Source of the DNA: Clostridium sp.
GTDB lineage: Bacteria > Bacillota > Clostridia > Clostridiales > Clostridiaceae
DNA: 64,000 bases
Assembly (NCBI GenBank): GCA_029851835.1
Contig: JARKVD010000017.1
Location: 124,001-188,000, forward strand
Direction: 5' to 3'
Within the stretch, counting starts at the first letter, position 1, and every line of letters begins with the position of its first letter. Made by a program: the position numbers and the translations under genes. The notes below the pieces were generated by a model that saw only the letters and a list, made by a program, of their open reading frames with translations, had not been told where the DNA came from and made no database searches. Positions 1 to 11,916 of this stretch are shown here, in pieces.

Positions 1-165
1 GCAGTACTTTTGAAACTTATTTATAGTGTTTTCAGCACACTCTTTAGACAAAATACACAAACTAATTTTGTTTCTTTTTATCTCTTCTTCACAGGCATTA
101 TAACCTTCAACTAAATTTCTTGACTTTTTTGCAATACCTAAAAAGTTTAAAAATTTATTCTGCAT
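1..165 (-). CDS. ylxQ: YlxQ-like L7Ae/L30e-family RNA-binding protein (3' end outside window)
   Basis: Minus-strand translation MQNKFLNFLGIAKKSRNLVEGYNACEEEIKRNKISLF...; sits directly after ylxR/nusA as in the nusA-ylxR-ylxQ-infB operon. Confidence 0.75.
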   Translation of the reverse strand, partial: MQNKFLNFLGIAKKSRNLVEGYNACEEEIKRNKISLCILSKECAENTINKFQKYC

Positions 166-424
166 CTGCTATCTCTTCCTTAAGTTTATCATATATTTCG
201 TCATTTATTTTACATTCTAAGTTTCTCTCTAATCTTTTTGTTTTAACAGCTTTTTCAAGGCAGGCACTATCTCTGCATATATATGCTCCCCTGCCTGGCT
301 TTTTACCGTTTAAATCTATTGATATCTCATTTTCTTTATTTTTTACAACTCTGATAAGTTCCTTCTTTGGTTTCATTTCCATGCATCCAGTGCACATTCT
401 TTGAGGTATCTTTTTAACTTTCAT
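155..424 (-). CDS. ylxR: YlxR/RnpM family protein
   Basis: KIPQRMCTGCMEMKPKKELIRVV motif; downstream of nusA; start set at MKVKK after GAGGTGAGCTTT. Confidence 0.9.
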   Translation of the reverse strand: MKVKKIPQRMCTGCMEMKPKKELIRVVKNKENEISIDLNGKKPGRGAYICRDSACLEKAVKTKRLERNLECKINDEIYDKLKEEIADAE

Positions 425-438
425 AAAGCTCACCTCTC

Positions 439-1542
439 TTATAGAGTTTCTTCTTGAGCATCTTCCACTATTTTAGCTTCAGCCGCCTCTGCTTGAGACT
501 TGCTCTTTATATCTATCTTCCATCCAGTCAGCCTAGCTGCTAATCTAACGTTTTGACCTTCTTTACCTATTGCTAGTGATAATTGATTATCATCAACAAC
601 CACCTTAGCACTCTTGCTATCCTCGTCTATATCAACTGATAAAACTTTTGCAGGGCTTAAGGCATGAGCAATATACTCCTCCGGAAGTTTGCTCCACTTA
701 ATTATGTCAATCTTCTCATTTTTAAGTTCGTTAACGATGTTCTGAACTCTTGTTCCTTTAGGTCCTACGCAAGCCCCCATTGGATCAACATCTTCCTCTT
801 TTGAGAATACAGCAATCTTAGTTCTTGAACCTGCTTCTCTTGAAATACTCTTAATCTCAACAATTCCGCTATAGATTTCTGGAACCTCAAGTTCAAATAG
901 TCTTTTAACTAAGCCTGGGTGAGTTCTAGATACAATAATTTGTGGTCCTTTAGAACTCTTTTTAACCTCACAAATATAAAGCTTTAATTTCTCATTGAAA
1001 ATATATGATTCACCTGGCATCTGCTCATTTGGACCTAATACCGCCTCAAGCTTTCCAAGATCTATAAATACATTTCCTCTATCTTTTCTTAAAACTACAC
1101 CTGTTATAATGTCAAATTCTTTAGTTATAAATTCATTATATATAAGATTTCTTTCAGCTTCTTTAATCCTTTGAATTACAACCTGCTTAGCTGCTTGTGC
1201 TGCAACTCTTCCAAAATCTCTAGGAGTTATTTCTATTTCTGCAATATCTTCTAAAGTATATCTTGGATTAATTTCTCTAGCATCTTCTAAAGAAATTTCG
1301 ATAACATCATCAAAAACCTCTTCTACAACTTCCTTTAAAGAATATACGTGAGTTTCTCCATTTTCTCTGTTAACCCACACTCTAACATTTTGTTCCTTAG
1401 CATGAGATTTTGCAAAATTCTTTTTGTAAGCTGCAACTAGTGCATCTTCGATTGTACTAAAAAGCATTTCCTCGCTTATCCCTTTTTCAACAACAAGCTG
1501 CTTTGCTGCCTCAATAAATTCTTCTTTAAATCCGGTGCTCAT
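439..1542 (-). CDS. nusA: Transcription termination/antitermination protein NusA
   Basis: ORF 367 aa with S1/KH-type NusA sequence (DPMGACVGPKGTRVQNIVNEL). Confidence 0.97.
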   Translation of the reverse strand: MSTGFKEEFIEAAKQLVVEKGISEEMLFSTIEDALVAAYKKNFAKSHAKEQNVRVWVNRENGETHVYSLKEVVEEVFDDVIEISLEDAREINPRYTLEDIAEIEITPRDFGRVAAQAAKQVVIQRIKEAERNLIYNEFITKEFDIITGVVLRKDRGNVFIDLGKLEAVLGPNEQMPGESYIFNEKLKLYICEVKKSSKGPQIIVSRTHPGLVKRLFELEVPEIYSGIVEIKSISREAGSRTKIAVFSKEEDVDPMGACVGPKGTRVQNIVNELKNEKIDIIKWSKLPEEYIAHALSPAKVLSVDIDEDSKSAKVVVDDNQLSLAIGKEGQNVRLAARLTGWKIDIKSKSQAEAAEAKIVEDAQEETL

Positions 1543-1558
1543 TTTTTGTACTTCCTCC

Positions 1559-2014
1559 TTATAAAGTTGGGTTTAAAGTAACTATAGAAACCTTTGACAT
1601 TGGTACTGTAACCTCGTTGTTTTCAACTTCTAAAGTTAAGCTTTCACCATCAAACTTCTTTAATACCCCTTCAATTTTTTTCTTTCCTTCAACTAATGCT
1701 GATAATTTTACAGCTACCTCAGTATTCATATATCTTTCAAAATGTTCCTTTGTAAATAAAGTTCTGAATACTCCAGGTGATGAAACTTCCAAAGTGTATT
1801 CTTCCACTATTGGATCTTCAACATCTAGCATTTCACTAACAAGCCTACTAACTGAAACACAGTCATTTAATGCAACACCAGTATCTTTATCTATGTAAAC
1901 TCTTAAAATGTTTTGTCCACCTTCGCGAACATACTCTAAGTGATAAAGGTCAAAGCCTTGTTTAACTACGATATTCTCAATCTTGTCATTTAATCTTTCA
2001 ACAACACTACTCAT
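1559..2014 (-). CDS. rimP: Ribosome maturation factor RimP
   Basis: ORF 151 aa (YVREGGQNILRVYIDK...); upstream of nusA. Confidence 0.95.
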   Translation of the reverse strand: MSSVVERLNDKIENIVVKQGFDLYHLEYVREGGQNILRVYIDKDTGVALNDCVSVSRLVSEMLDVEDPIVEEYTLEVSSPGVFRTLFTKEHFERYMNTEVAVKLSALVEGKKKIEGVLKKFDGESLTLEVENNEVTVPMSKVSIVTLNPTL

Positions 2015-2085
2015 AATTCAACTCCTCCTTACTTATTATATTGCCATTAATACCTAAATAATAAACCTATTATTTATAATTAAAA

Positions 2086-2139
2086 CGCAACTATGAGTTG
2101 CGCTTTAATAAATAGAGAGTAGGCAAAAATCCTACTCTC
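2086..2139 (-). promoter_or_regulatory. rimP-nusA 5' leader with two hairpins, the second terminator-like
   Basis: Minus strand GAGAGTAGGatttttgCCTACTCTC then CGCAACT-CAT-AGTTGCG-TTTTAATT. Confidence 0.6.
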
Positions 2140-2178
2140 CTCAAAATTTATTATCTTCATAGTTTATCTTCAAAATTT

Positions 2179-2207
2179 ATTATACCACACTACTTTTTAT
2201 TATGCAA
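2179..2207 (-). promoter_or_regulatory. Promoter for rimP-nusA operon
   Basis: Minus strand TTGCAT-N17-TATAAT. Confidence 0.75.
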
Positions 2208-2438
2208 CGGTTTCGAGACTTTAATACATATTCTACCACTTTCCTAGAGAAAAAGTGAAAAATAAAGGATGAACAATTATGATAGAAACTCTTACTAAGT
2301 TTCTAAAAACAGCTAAATCAAAGATTCAACTATTTTATTTAACTCTCTCATAATTCAAGCTCACTTATAAACCTAAAAGAATTCCGTAGGAACTATTACC
2401 TAAATCCTTCATATTTAATTTTTAATTTTTAATTTTAT

Positions 2439-5400
2439 TTAGAACAAGCTAAGCTGGTTTGTTTCTGGCAAATCTCCAATAGCTCCATGGCTAGCTAATG
2501 CTTCAACCACAGTTTTAGTAGCCTTGCTTCGAAGTCTAAGATCTTCTTTTGAAATAAACTCTCCATCATTTCTAGCTTCTCCTATAGCCTTAGCAGCATT
2601 TTCACCAACACCAGCAAGACCACTAATGGGAATTCTAATATAATCCCCTTCTATAGTAAATTTAACAGGATCTGATTTATAAACATCTACAGGTAAAAAT
2701 TTTATACCCCTCTTATACATCTCATAACAAAGTTCAAGGGTGGTTAAAAGACCTTTCTCCTTTGTTCCAATGTTATTACCGAGTGCATTAAGTTCATCCA
2801 TAGTATGCTTTATAGCTTCTTCACCTTTTACTACTAAATCCCCATCAAAATCATCTGCTCTTACAGTAAAATAAGTTGCATAATAAGCTTTAGGGTAATA
2901 AACCTTAAAGTATGCTATTCTAATAGCCATCATAACATAAGCAACGGCGTGACCTTTAGGGAACATGTACTTGATTCTCTTACAAGATTCAATGTACCAA
3001 TCAGGAACATTATGCTCTCTCATAATAGCTTCAAATTCCTCTGAAACTCCTTTTCCCTTTCTAACCTTCTCCATAATTGTAAAGGCTGTTTTAGGTTCAA
3101 GCCCCTTATAAATAAGATAAACCATGATATCATCTCTCGTTGAAATACAATCTTTCAGTGTGGTATACCCTTCTTTAATAAAATACTGTGCATTATTAAG
3201 CCAAACGTCAGTACCGTGAGAAAGCCCCGAAATACGCACTAAATCTGAGAAGGTTTTAGGTTGCGTATCTAAAAGCATCTGTCTAACGAATTTTGTACCA
3301 AATTCCGGTATACCATAGCATCCAACTTCACAGCCAAGTTCCTCTGGAGTTAATCCTAAGGCTTCTGTTCCAGTGAATAGACTTAGCACCTTTTCATCTG
3401 ACAATGGAACACTTTGAGGACTTACCCCTGTTAAATCTTGCAACATTCTAAGCATGGTAGGATCGTCGTGTCCAAGAATATCAAGCTTAAGAAGTCTACC
3501 ACTGATAGAGTGATAATCAAAGTGAGTAGTTATTATATCAGAGTTAGGATCATCTGCAGGGTGTTGTATTGGACAGAAATTAAATATCTCATTATCCGCA
3601 GGAACAACCATGATACCACCAGGGTGTTGCCCCGACGTCCTTTTAACCCCTGTGCACCCTATAGTAAGCCTTTCAATTTCAGCATTAGTTGTATTTATGT
3701 TTCTTTCATCTAAATATTTTTTAACATATCCATAGGCTGTTTTATCAGCTATAGTTCCAATTGTTCCAGCTTTAAATGTATGACCTTTTCCGAATAAAAC
3801 CTCTGTATATCTGTGTATATCAGCTTGGTTGTCTCCAGAGAAGTTAAGATCGATATCCGGCTCCTTATCACCTTCAAATCCAAGGAAGGTTTCAAAAGGT
3901 ATATCATGGCCCTCTCTATTATAAGGTGTTCCGCAAACTACACAATCCTTTGGTGGTAAGTCAACTCCAGAGTTAACAGAACCGTCCATAATAAACTCGC
4001 TATTTTTACACTTAGGACATACATAATGTGGTGGGAGTCCATTAACCTCTGTAATATCGGACATGGTTGCAACGAATGAAGATCCAACAGATCCCCTAGA
4101 ACCAACCAGATACCCATCACTGTAAGATTTCGCCACAAGCTTTTGAGCAATTAGATACAGAACGGCATACCCATTATTGATAATGGAGTTAAGCTCTTTA
4201 TCTAATCTCTTTTGTATTACTTCCGGAAGATTATCTCCATAAATAGACCTAACCTTATTCATGGTCATATTTCTTATATCATCTTCTGCTCCTTCAATTT
4301 TAGGAGCATAAGTTTCATCTGGGATAGGCTTCACCGCCTCAACCAAGCTCTCAATATATTGAGGGTTGGTAATTACTACTTCTTTTGCCTTTGCTTCGCC
4401 TAAATAAGAAAATTCCCTAAGCATTTCTGTTGTAGTTTTAAAATAAAGCGGCGGCTGATCATCTGCATCATCAAAGCCTTTACCTGCCATAAGAATTCTT
4501 CTAAATACTTCATCCTTTGGCTCTAAGAAATGGACATCACCTGTAGCCACAACTTTTTTGTTATAATACTCTCCAAGTTCTACTATTTTTTTATTTAAAT
4601 CCCTTAGTCCATCATCATCTTTGACCATACCTTTTTTCTTTAAGAACTCATTATTTCCTATAGGCTGTATTTCTAGATAATCATAAAACTCAACAATTTT
4701 CCTCATATCCTCAACAGTTTTACCACCCATTACTGCCCTGAAAACTTCTCCAGCTTCACAAGCAGAACCTATAATAAGTCCATCCCTATATTCTTCTATC
4801 AAACTCTTCGGAAGTCTCGGTCTTCTTTGATAATAATCTAAGTTAGATTGAGATATTAATTTATATAAATTCTTAAGTCCGCTTTGATTTTTAGCTAGGA
4901 TAATAACATGGTAAGTGGCTGCTTTTTTTACATCAAAGTTCTTTAAATACTCTTTATTAACCATTTCCATATTTTCAATGCCTCTTTCCTTAAGCATGTT
5001 AAAGAACTTCATAAGAATATCTCCTGTAGCCTTAGCATCATCCACAGCCCTATGATGGTTTTCCAGGGAAATATTTAAATGATCACAAAGATTATTTAAC
5101 TTGTGTCTTTTCAGCTCAGGTAGCAAGAATCTAGCCAATGGAAGTGTATCAATTACTCCATTTTTAAATTCAATACCAAGTCTGCTACAGTTAACCTTTA
5201 TGAACCCTGTATCGAAATCAGCATTATGAGCAGCTAATACAGCGCCTTTTGCAAAATCCATAAATCTTGGAAGAACATCATTTATAGTCTTGCAATCTTT
5301 AACCATATCATTGGTTATCCCTGTTAATTCAGTTATCTTGTATGGAATATTTCTTCTAGGATTAATAAGCTCATTAAACCTGTCAACTACCTGGCCATTC

Positions 5401-6779
5401 TCTATTTTAACAGCTCCAATTTCTATGATACTGTCTTCATTACTTGAAAAACCAGTAGTTTCAATATCAAATACAACACAAGGTTCATCAAAACCTTTGC
5501 CTCTACATCCTGTTGCTATAGCTACTCCATCATTTACAAGATATCCCTCTACCCCATAAATAATTTTTATGCCATATTTTTTTCCCGCATCTTGAGCTTC
5601 TGGGAAAGCTTGCGCAACCCCATGGTCTGTAATAGCAATCGCTTTATGTCCCCACTTTGCTGCTGTAGCAACCAATTTAGATGGTGGAACAAGACCATCC
5701 ATAGCACTCATAGTTGTATGGGCATGGAGTTCCACCCTTTTCTCTTCACTACTATCTATTCTCTCTGTCGCTTTAAGCTTAACGATAGATTTGGCATTAA
5801 GAACTAAATCCCTTGAAAATCTATCAATCTCAACTTCTCCATAAACCTTGCAGCAAGTTCCTACTTTAAGCTCCTCAAGAAGTTTTTCTGCTTCCTCATT
5901 AGTTTTTGTATAAAGCTTAACCGTAATAGAACTTCCATAATCAGTAATATATAATGATGGATAAATTCTTCCACTTTTTGCTTCAAATATATTTACCTTA
6001 AATATATCACCTGCAACTGCAACCCTGCCTGACCCCATATTAAGCTCAGACATTTCTGTAGTTTCTTCGTTTATATTTCTATTTCCATAAACCACATTGG
6101 CATCAAGAGGCTCCTTACTTCTGCCTTTATATCCCCCTCTTTCCTGCCATGAACCACCTTTTTTCTCACCCTTATTTTCTTTAGGCTTATCTTTAGGTTT
6201 ATCCTCCGACTTACCAGTAACCTTAGGGGCAGTTGCTATAATTTCTTTTACAATTCTCTTTTCCTCAATTTCTCTTTCCAGGATATAATCTTCCTCTATT
6301 GCAGATTCATCATAGTATATCTCCACACTTGCTCTTATGTTAAACATATTATATATCTCTGAAGCAATTAATCTATCAACACCTTTAGAGGAAAGCATTT
6401 TCGTAATAAAAGCATTAGATAAACCAACTTTTATTTTATCTTCCTCTACAGTTTTTATTGCTTTTAAAAGACTAGTTTTAGAAGATGGAAAAGATGAGGC
6501 AAGAGAGTTTACCACATCTATCCAATACTCTCCAACCACATCTTCTATACCAACATGCTCTACATCTTTATACCATAGAAGGTCAACATTTCCTAAATCA
6601 TTAAGTTTCGCTTTAACAACACAGCCAATATTTTCACGCATGGCTTCATCTAAATTAACTTTATGCTTTAAAACAACCTTAACTCTGTCACTCTGCTTTA
6701 GGTATTGGACCTTATATATATTTATATCTTCATATATAGGAAACCTATTATCATATCCTAGGAGTTCTGCCAGTGTCAT
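2439..6779 (-). CDS. polC: DNA polymerase III alpha subunit, PolC type
   Basis: 1446 aa; PHP ([13 protein letters not shown]) and embedded 3'-5' exonuclease ([10 protein letters not shown]) motifs. Confidence 0.98.
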   Translation of the reverse strand: MTLAELLGYDNRFPIYEDINIYKVQYLKQSDRVKVVLKHKVNLDEAMRENIGCVVKAKLNDLGNVDLLWYKDVEHVGIEDVVGEYWIDVVNSLASSFPSSKTSLLKAIKTVEEDKIKVGLSNAFITKMLSSKGVDRLIASEIYNMFNIRASVEIYYDESAIEEDYILEREIEEKRIVKEIIATAPKVTGKSEDKPKDKPKENKGEKKGGSWQERGGYKGRSKEPLDANVVYGNRNINEETTEMSELNMGSGRVAVAGDIFKVNIFEAKSGRIYPSLYITDYGSSITVKLYTKTNEEAEKLLEELKVGTCCKVYGEVEIDRFSRDLVLNAKSIVKLKATERIDSSEEKRVELHAHTTMSAMDGLVPPSKLVATAAKWGHKAIAITDHGVAQAFPEAQDAGKKYGIKIIYGVEGYLVNDGVAIATGCRGKGFDEPCVVFDIETTGFSSNEDSIIEIGAVKIENGQVVDRFNELINPRRNIPYKITELTGITNDMVKDCKTINDVLPRFMDFAKGAVLAAHNADFDTGFIKVNCSRLGIEFKNGVIDTLPLARFLLPELKRHKLNNLCDHLNISLENHHRAVDDAKATGDILMKFFNMLKERGIENMEMVNKEYLKNFDVKKAATYHVIILAKNQSGLKNLYKLISQSNLDYYQRRPRLPKSLIEEYRDGLIIGSACEAGEVFRAVMGGKTVEDMRKIVEFYDYLEIQPIGNNEFLKKKGMVKDDDGLRDLNKKIVELGEYYNKKVVATGDVHFLEPKDEVFRRILMAGKGFDDADDQPPLYFKTTTEMLREFSYLGEAKAKEVVITNPQYIESLVEAVKPIPDETYAPKIEGAEDDIRNMTMNKVRSIYGDNLPEVIQKRLDKELNSIINNGYAVLYLIAQKLVAKSYSDGYLVGSRGSVGSSFVATMSDITEVNGLPPHYVCPKCKNSEFIMDGSVNSGVDLPPKDCVVCGTPYNREGHDIPFETFLGFEGDKEPDIDLNFSGDNQADIHRYTEVLFGKGHTFKAGTIGTIADKTAYGYVKKYLDERNINTTNAEIERLTIGCTGVKRTSGQHPGGIMVVPADNEIFNFCPIQHPADDPNSDIITTHFDYHSISGRLLKLDILGHDDPTMLRMLQDLTGVSPQSVPLSDEKVLSLFTGTEALGLTPEELGCEVGCYGIPEFGTKFVRQMLLDTQPKTFSDLVRISGLSHGTDVWLNNAQYFIKEGYTTLKDCISTRDDIMVYLIYKGLEPKTAFTIMEKVRKGKGVSEEFEAIMREHNVPDWYIESCKRIKYMFPKGHAVAYVMMAIRIAYFKVYYPKAYYATYFTVRADDFDGDLVVKGEEAIKHTMDELNALGNNIGTKEKGLLTTLELCYEMYKRGIKFLPVDVYKSDPVKFTIEGDYIRIPISGLAGVGENAAKAIGEARNDGEFISKEDLRLRSKATKTVVEALASHGAIGDLPETNQLSLF

Positions 6780-6792
6780 ATAGTACCTCCTA

Positions 6793-7842
6793 TTATAGTT
6801 TCTCTATCTCCTTAATCAGTTCATCAAGCAGTTCATCTTCTTTAACAGTTTTTACAACTTGACCTTTTCTAAAAATAATACCCTGACCTTTACCACCAGC
6901 GATACCTACATCAGCCTCTCTTGCTTCTCCTGGACCATTAACAACACAACCCATAATAGCCACTTTTATATTCTTATTCAAATGACCTAGTCGCTTTTCT
7001 GCTTCTTCAGCAATTTTAATAAGATTTATTTGCGTTCTTCCGCAAGTAGGGCAAGATACAAACTGAATCCCTTCTTTAAGAAGTCCTAGAGATTTTAATA
7101 TTTCTCTTCCTACTTTCACTTCTTCTGTAACATCTCCAGTTAACGATACCCTAATGGTATCCCCTATACCTTGAGCTAGAAGAGCCCCAATACCAACACT
7201 TGATTTTATTGATCCTCTCCAAACGGTTCCCGCTTCAGTTACACCAAGATGTAATGGATAATTAACTTCTTTAGAAACTAAGTTATACGCTTCTATCATT
7301 TGAATTACATCAGAAGATTTTATAGATATTATTATATCATGAAAATCTACAGCTTCTAGTATCCTTACATGACTTAAAGCACTTTCTGCTAAAGCTTCGC
7401 TACAAACTCTTCCATATTTTTCTAATATATCTTTTTCCAAAGAGCCAGAATTAACTCCAATTCTGATAGGAATATTCTTTGCTTTAGCAGCCTTTGCAAC
7501 TATTTCTACCTTTTCCATACTTCCTATATTACCAGGATTGATTCTAATTTTAGATATTCCATTTTCAATAACCTTTAAAGCCAATCTATAATCAAAATGT
7601 ATATCAGCCACTACAGGTATATTTACTCTTGAAACTATTTCTTTTATTGCCTCTGCAGCTTCCATGTCTGGTACTGCACACCTTACTATATCGCACCCTG
7701 CTTCTTCAAGACTTAAAATCTGGGCAACTGTAGCTTCTACATCTCGTGTGTCTGTATTAGTCATAGATTGAACTGCTACTTTGGCCTCTCCACCAACATA
7801 TACATTTCCAACCTTAACTTTTCTCGTTTTTCTTTTTTCCAT
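6793..7842 (-). CDS. ispG: 4-hydroxy-3-methylbut-2-en-1-yl diphosphate synthase
   Basis: [33 protein letters not shown]-terminal CPTCGR / GCVVNGPGE. Confidence 0.97.
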   Translation of the reverse strand: MEKRKTRKVKVGNVYVGGEAKVAVQSMTNTDTRDVEATVAQILSLEEAGCDIVRCAVPDMEAAEAIKEIVSRVNIPVVADIHFDYRLALKVIENGISKIRINPGNIGSMEKVEIVAKAAKAKNIPIRIGVNSGSLEKDILEKYGRVCSEALAESALSHVRILEAVDFHDIIISIKSSDVIQMIEAYNLVSKEVNYPLHLGVTEAGTVWRGSIKSSVGIGALLAQGIGDTIRVSLTGDVTEEVKVGREILKSLGLLKEGIQFVSCPTCGRTQINLIKIAEEAEKRLGHLNKNIKVAIMGCVVNGPGEAREADVGIAGGKGQGIIFRKGQVVKTVKEDELLDELIKEIEKL

Positions 7843-7850
7843 ACTTCCTC

Positions 7851-8888
7851 CTAAAACTTAATAGGATTAACAATATCTTTAATTAACACAAAGGCCATTA
7901 AGCCCATTAATATCAAAAATCCATAATAGTTTATCGTTGCAACCTTTTCCTTATCCACTTCTTTTCCCGTAATAATCTGGAATAAAAGAAGGAAAATCCA
8001 TCCTCCATCTAAAGCAGGGAAAGGTATAATATTAAACACAGCCAGCTGAACGCTTAAAAGTGACATAAAAAATAATAGTGTTAATATGCCTTGCTCTGCT
8101 GCTTTGCTCGAAATTTTTATAATACTGATAGGACCACCAACATCATCAGCATTAACTTTTCCTTTAAATAATTGTCCAAAAAAACCAAAGGTCTGTCTTA
8201 TGGTACTACCCGTTTGATTTACTCCATATCCTATAGCTTGAAAGAAATTAGGCCTAACATACTTACTGCCAACACCAATTAAATACCTACCTTCTTCAGC
8301 ATTGTATTTAGGTGTTAAATCAAAGCTCAATTCACTGCCTTCTCTTTTAACTTTCACATTAACTGGATTACCTTCACCAACTATTATCTCATTCAAGAAG
8401 TCCTCCCAAGTAGTTACCATCTTTCCATTAACCTGTTCAATTACATCTCCTGTTTGTAATCCAACTTCCATAGCAGGTGACCCTTCTACAACTGTATCTA
8501 TAATATTTGTTGAATGACCACGTATCCCACCAACTAAAGCAAAGAATATAATAGCCATTATCAAATTCATTATTGGTCCAGCAGCGACAATTGTAAGTTT
8601 CTGAAAAGATGTTTTATTTGAAAAAGCCCTTGAATCTACAACTTCCACATCATCCTCTTCCCCATACATCTTAACATAACCGCCTATAGGTAGCGCTTTA
8701 ATAAGATATTCAGTTTCCTTCCCCTTTACAGAAAACAGCTTTGGTCCCATTCCTAAAGAAAATTCAAGGACCTTTACACCATTAACCTTAGCCATTATAA
8801 AATGTCCAAGTTCATGACCTATAATTAGTACACTAAATGCAAGTAATGCCATTATTGCATATGGTATAAATGTAATTATACTTTGCAA
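7851..8888 (-). CDS. rseP: RIP metalloprotease RseP/YluC family
   Basis: HELGH active site, PDZ segment, FPALDGG motif. Confidence 0.95.
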   Translation of the reverse strand: MQSIITFIPYAIMALLAFSVLIIGHELGHFIMAKVNGVKVLEFSLGMGPKLFSVKGKETEYLIKALPIGGYVKMYGEEDDVEVVDSRAFSNKTSFQKLTIVAAGPIMNLIMAIIFFALVGGIRGHSTNIIDTVVEGSPAMEVGLQTGDVIEQVNGKMVTTWEDFLNEIIVGEGNPVNVKVKREGSELSFDLTPKYNAEEGRYLIGVGSKYVRPNFFQAIGYGVNQTGSTIRQTFGFFGQLFKGKVNADDVGGPISIIKISSKAAEQGILTLLFFMSLLSVQLAVFNIIPFPALDGGWIFLLLFQIITGKEVDKEKVATINYYGFLILMGLMAFVLIKDIVNPIKF

Positions 8889-8916
8889 TACTTTTCTCCC
8901 CTTTCTTTAAACCAAT

Positions 8917-10074
8917 CTACTTTACATATTTCTTTAAAACATATTCTCTTACTTTTCTATCTATGTCTAAAACTTGATCTAAAGTAGGGTTTTCTACAAA
9001 TTCAAATTCATTCATTGAGCGCTCTATAATTTCCTCAATTTGAAGATAAGATATCTTTTCATCTAAGAATAGTTCTACTGCAATCTCGTTAGCTCCATTA
9101 TATATTGCTGGCATATTACCACCCATTTTTCCAGCTTTATAAGCAAGCTCCAAACATCTAAATGTGTCCATATCAGGTTCTTCAAAAGTAAGTGTTGATG
9201 CCTCCCTAAAGTTTAAAGAATGAGCTACAGCCTTATTTCTCTTTGGATAGCATAAAGCATATTGTATGGGTAACCTCATATCTGTAGATCCAAGCTGCGC
9301 AATAATTGATCCATCCACATATTCAACCATTGAATGAACAATACTTTGTGGATGCACTACAACTTCTATATTTTCATAATCTACTCCAAATAGGAAGTGA
9401 GCTTCAATTACCTCAAGACCTTTATTTACTAAAGTGGACGAATCAATAGAAATCTTTCTTCCCATATTCCACTTAGGATGCTTTAATGCCTGACTCGGTG
9501 TTATATTTTTCAATTCTTGTCTTCCTCTTCCTCTAAAAGGTCCTCCCGAAGCTGTAAGAATAATTTTATTCACATCACTTCTTTCATTTCCTTGCAGACA
9601 TTGAAATATAGCACCATGTTCTGAATCAACAGGCAGTATCTTTACACCATTTTCTTTTGCTTCTGCCATAACTATATCACCAGCAACAACTAAAGTTTCC
9701 TTATTAGCCAGTGCAATATTCTTCTTTGATCTTATGGCTTTAATTGTAGGCTTTAGCCCCGCAATTCCAACCACTGAAGTAAGCACCGTATCAACTTCTT
9801 CTAAGGTTGCAATTTGCTCTAAAGCTTCTTCACCACCGTAAATTTCGCACTGCATATTGGCCTTTTCACAATATTCTTTAACCCTTTCAAAGCAATCTGA
9901 ATCCGTTACACCAATATATTTTGGCTTAAATTCTTCTATTATATCCACCAGCTTTTCAAAGTTTCTGTGAGCTGTTACCCCTACTAGCCTTACCCCATTT
10001 TCTGCATCCCTAATTACGTCCAAGGCTTGAGTTCCTATGGAACCAGTAACCCCAAGTATACTAATATTTTTCAC
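8917..10074 (-). CDS. dxr: 1-deoxy-D-xylulose 5-phosphate reductoisomerase
   Basis: ISILGVTGSIGTQALDVI; NKETLV; SEHGAIFQCL. Confidence 0.97.
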   Translation of the reverse strand: MKNISILGVTGSIGTQALDVIRDAENGVRLVGVTAHRNFEKLVDIIEEFKPKYIGVTDSDCFERVKEYCEKANMQCEIYGGEEALEQIATLEEVDTVLTSVVGIAGLKPTIKAIRSKKNIALANKETLVVAGDIVMAEAKENGVKILPVDSEHGAIFQCLQGNERSDVNKIILTASGGPFRGRGRQELKNITPSQALKHPKWNMGRKISIDSSTLVNKGLEVIEAHFLFGVDYENIEVVVHPQSIVHSMVEYVDGSIIAQLGSTDMRLPIQYALCYPKRNKAVAHSLNFREASTLTFEEPDMDTFRCLELAYKAGKMGGNMPAIYNGANEIAVELFLDEKISYLQIEEIIERSMNEFEFVENPTLDQVLDIDRKVREYVLKKYVK

Positions 10075-10169
10075 TTGTATCTCTCCTTCACTCTTAGCTA
10101 ACTTATATGGTTAAATATATACATAATTATACCCCATAACCCTTCAGATTACAAAAATATAATATTAAA

Positions 10170-10206
10170 AAGGTGTTAATATTGAGTTCCCCAATATTAA
10201 CACCTT
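10170..10206 (-). terminator. Intrinsic terminator after cdsA (bidirectional inverted repeat)
   Basis: AAGGTGTTAATATT-N9-AATATTAACACCTT perfect stem followed by TTTTAA on minus strand. Confidence 0.85.
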
Positions 10207-10219
10207 AAACCTTTTTATT

Positions 10220-11014
10220 CTATCTAACAAATACACTTAAATAATAAAATACTACAACTGCTGCAAATAAAATACTGTCAAATCTGTCCAGTATTCCACC
10301 ATGTCCTGGAATTAAATTAGAATAATCCTTGACACCTGCATTTCTCTTAATTGATGATGCTACCAAATCACCAAACTGTCCAAAGATTCCTCCTAAAATA
10401 CCCAGTATTACGTAATGATATAATGCTATATTAACCCCATATTTAGAAATTATAAATCCATATACAGTACATCCTATTACGCTTCCTAAAAGTCCTCCCA
10501 GGGAACCTTCAACAGTTTTCTTTGGACTTACTTTCGGAATAAGCTTATGTTTCCCAAAGGCTCTTCCAAAGTAGTATGCTAAAGTGTCACAGCACCATGA
10601 AGATATAAAGATTAGCCACAATAAATATTTTCCATTATCCATCATGCTTATTAGTAAAATAAAACTAAAAAATACCGCTACATAAAAACATGGAAGTATT
10701 GTAAGTGCTACATCTATAAAATTTACTTCTGTATTAAGCACCGGAACAATCATAAGAAGGAAAACCACTAATAAAAATACTCCTACTACTATCTCCATAT
10801 CTAGTCCAATACTTATGTAGATATTATAACCTATGCATAAAATATATCCAATAAGCTCAATAGGTTTATACCCCTTAACCTTTGTCACCTTATAAAATTC
10901 ATACATTCCACCTAAAGATAAAAATAGAACAGATAATTTTAAAAAGTATCCTCCTAAGAATATAAACACTAATAGAGGCACTAAAACTAAAGCCCCAATA
11001 TATCTCTGATTCAT
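10220..11014 (-). CDS. cdsA: Phosphatidate cytidylyltransferase
   Basis: Polytopic; SPKKTVEGSLGGLLG ... LVASSIKRNAGVKDYSNLIPGHGGILDRFDS signature. Confidence 0.95.
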   Translation of the reverse strand: MNQRYIGALVLVPLLVFIFLGGYFLKLSVLFLSLGGMYEFYKVTKVKGYKPIELIGYILCIGYNIYISIGLDMEIVVGVFLLVVFLLMIVPVLNTEVNFIDVALTILPCFYVAVFFSFILLISMMDNGKYLLWLIFISSWCCDTLAYYFGRAFGKHKLIPKVSPKKTVEGSLGGLLGSVIGCTVYGFIISKYGVNIALYHYVILGILGGIFGQFGDLVASSIKRNAGVKDYSNLIPGHGGILDRFDSILFAAVVVFYYLSVFVR

Positions 11015-11030
11015 TTAATCACCTCTTAAA

Positions 11031-11801
11031 TTACACTCCACCAAATCTTCTATCTCTTTTCTGATAATCAGCTATGGCTTTTCTTAAATCCTTTTCTGTA
11101 AAATCAGGCCAATTTATATTTGAAAACCAAAACTCTGAATACGCACTCTGCCAAAGCAGATAGTTACTAAGTCTAAGCTCTCCACTCGGTCTTATAATCA
11201 TATCTGGATCAGGCATATTTTTTGTATATAGATGATTAGAAATTTCCTTTTCATTAATATCTTCTAGTTTTAATTTTCCTTCTGATACTAGGGATGCTAT
11301 TTCTCTTACACCTTTTACAATTTCATCTCTTCCCCCATAGTTCAATGCTATATTTAATGTAAGTCCTTTATTATTTTTAGTCTTTCTCTTTGCTGCTTCA
11401 ATAGATTTTCTAGCTTTATTCGGTAATTTACTAATGTCTCCAATACTATTTAAAACAACCCCATTTTCATGCAGCTCATTCAATTCCTTATCAATAAACT
11501 CTACAACTAGCTCCATCAAAGCTCCAACTTCTTCACTTGGTCTTTTCCAGTTTTCTGTTGAAAAAGCATATAATGTTAAGTATCCAACTCCAAGCTCTCC
11601 AGCTTCCCTTACTATGGTTTTAATAGTTTTCATTCCCGCTCTATGCCCCATAGTTCTTGGAAGTTTTCTCGCCTTTGCCCATCTACCATTACCATCCATA
11701 ATAATAGCAATATGCTTTGGTATTCTTTCCATATCTAATTCTATATTTTCTTCTTTTTTGAATTTAAATAATTTCAAAGTTTTCCTCTCCGATCTAAACA
11801 C
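11031..11801 (-). CDS. uppS: Isoprenyl (undecaprenyl diphosphate) synthase; start may be internal
   Basis: IPKHIAIIMDGNGRWAKARKLPRTMGHRAG. Confidence 0.95.
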   Translation of the reverse strand: MFRSERKTLKLFKFKKEENIELDMERIPKHIAIIMDGNGRWAKARKLPRTMGHRAGMKTIKTIVREAGELGVGYLTLYAFSTENWKRPSEEVGALMELVVEFIDKELNELHENGVVLNSIGDISKLPNKARKSIEAAKRKTKNNKGLTLNIALNYGGRDEIVKGVREIASLVSEGKLKLEDINEKEISNHLYTKNMPDPDMIIRPSGELRLSNYLLWQSAYSEFWFSNINWPDFTEKDLRKAIADYQKRDRRFGGV

Positions 11802-11883
11802 TTATGTCATTGTTTTACACCATATACACCATCGTATACTTGTATATTATAGCATAAATCTCTAGAATTTAATAATTAATAAT

Positions 11884-11908
11884 AAAACCTGCAACATTTG
11901 CAGGTTTT
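11884..11908 (-). terminator. Intrinsic terminator after frr
   Basis: AAAACCTGCAA-ATG-TTGCAGGTTTT. Confidence 0.85.
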
Positions 11909-11916
11909 ATGTAATA

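Noticed and set aside
2260-2400. Full copy of the dispersed repeat in the polC-rimP spacer
   Set aside because: Only short matches (AAATCAAAGATTCA, GCTCACTTATA, GAATTCCGTAGGAA) are present; too degenerate to call a unit with confidence.
6337-6783. 148-aa plus-strand ORF antisense to polC, with other antisense ORFs such as 5592-5807, 50720-51214 and 55622-56056
   Set aside because: They lie opposite well-supported conserved genes, are Ser/Leu/Phe/Ile-rich as expected from antisense reading, and show no convincing RBS or family motifs.
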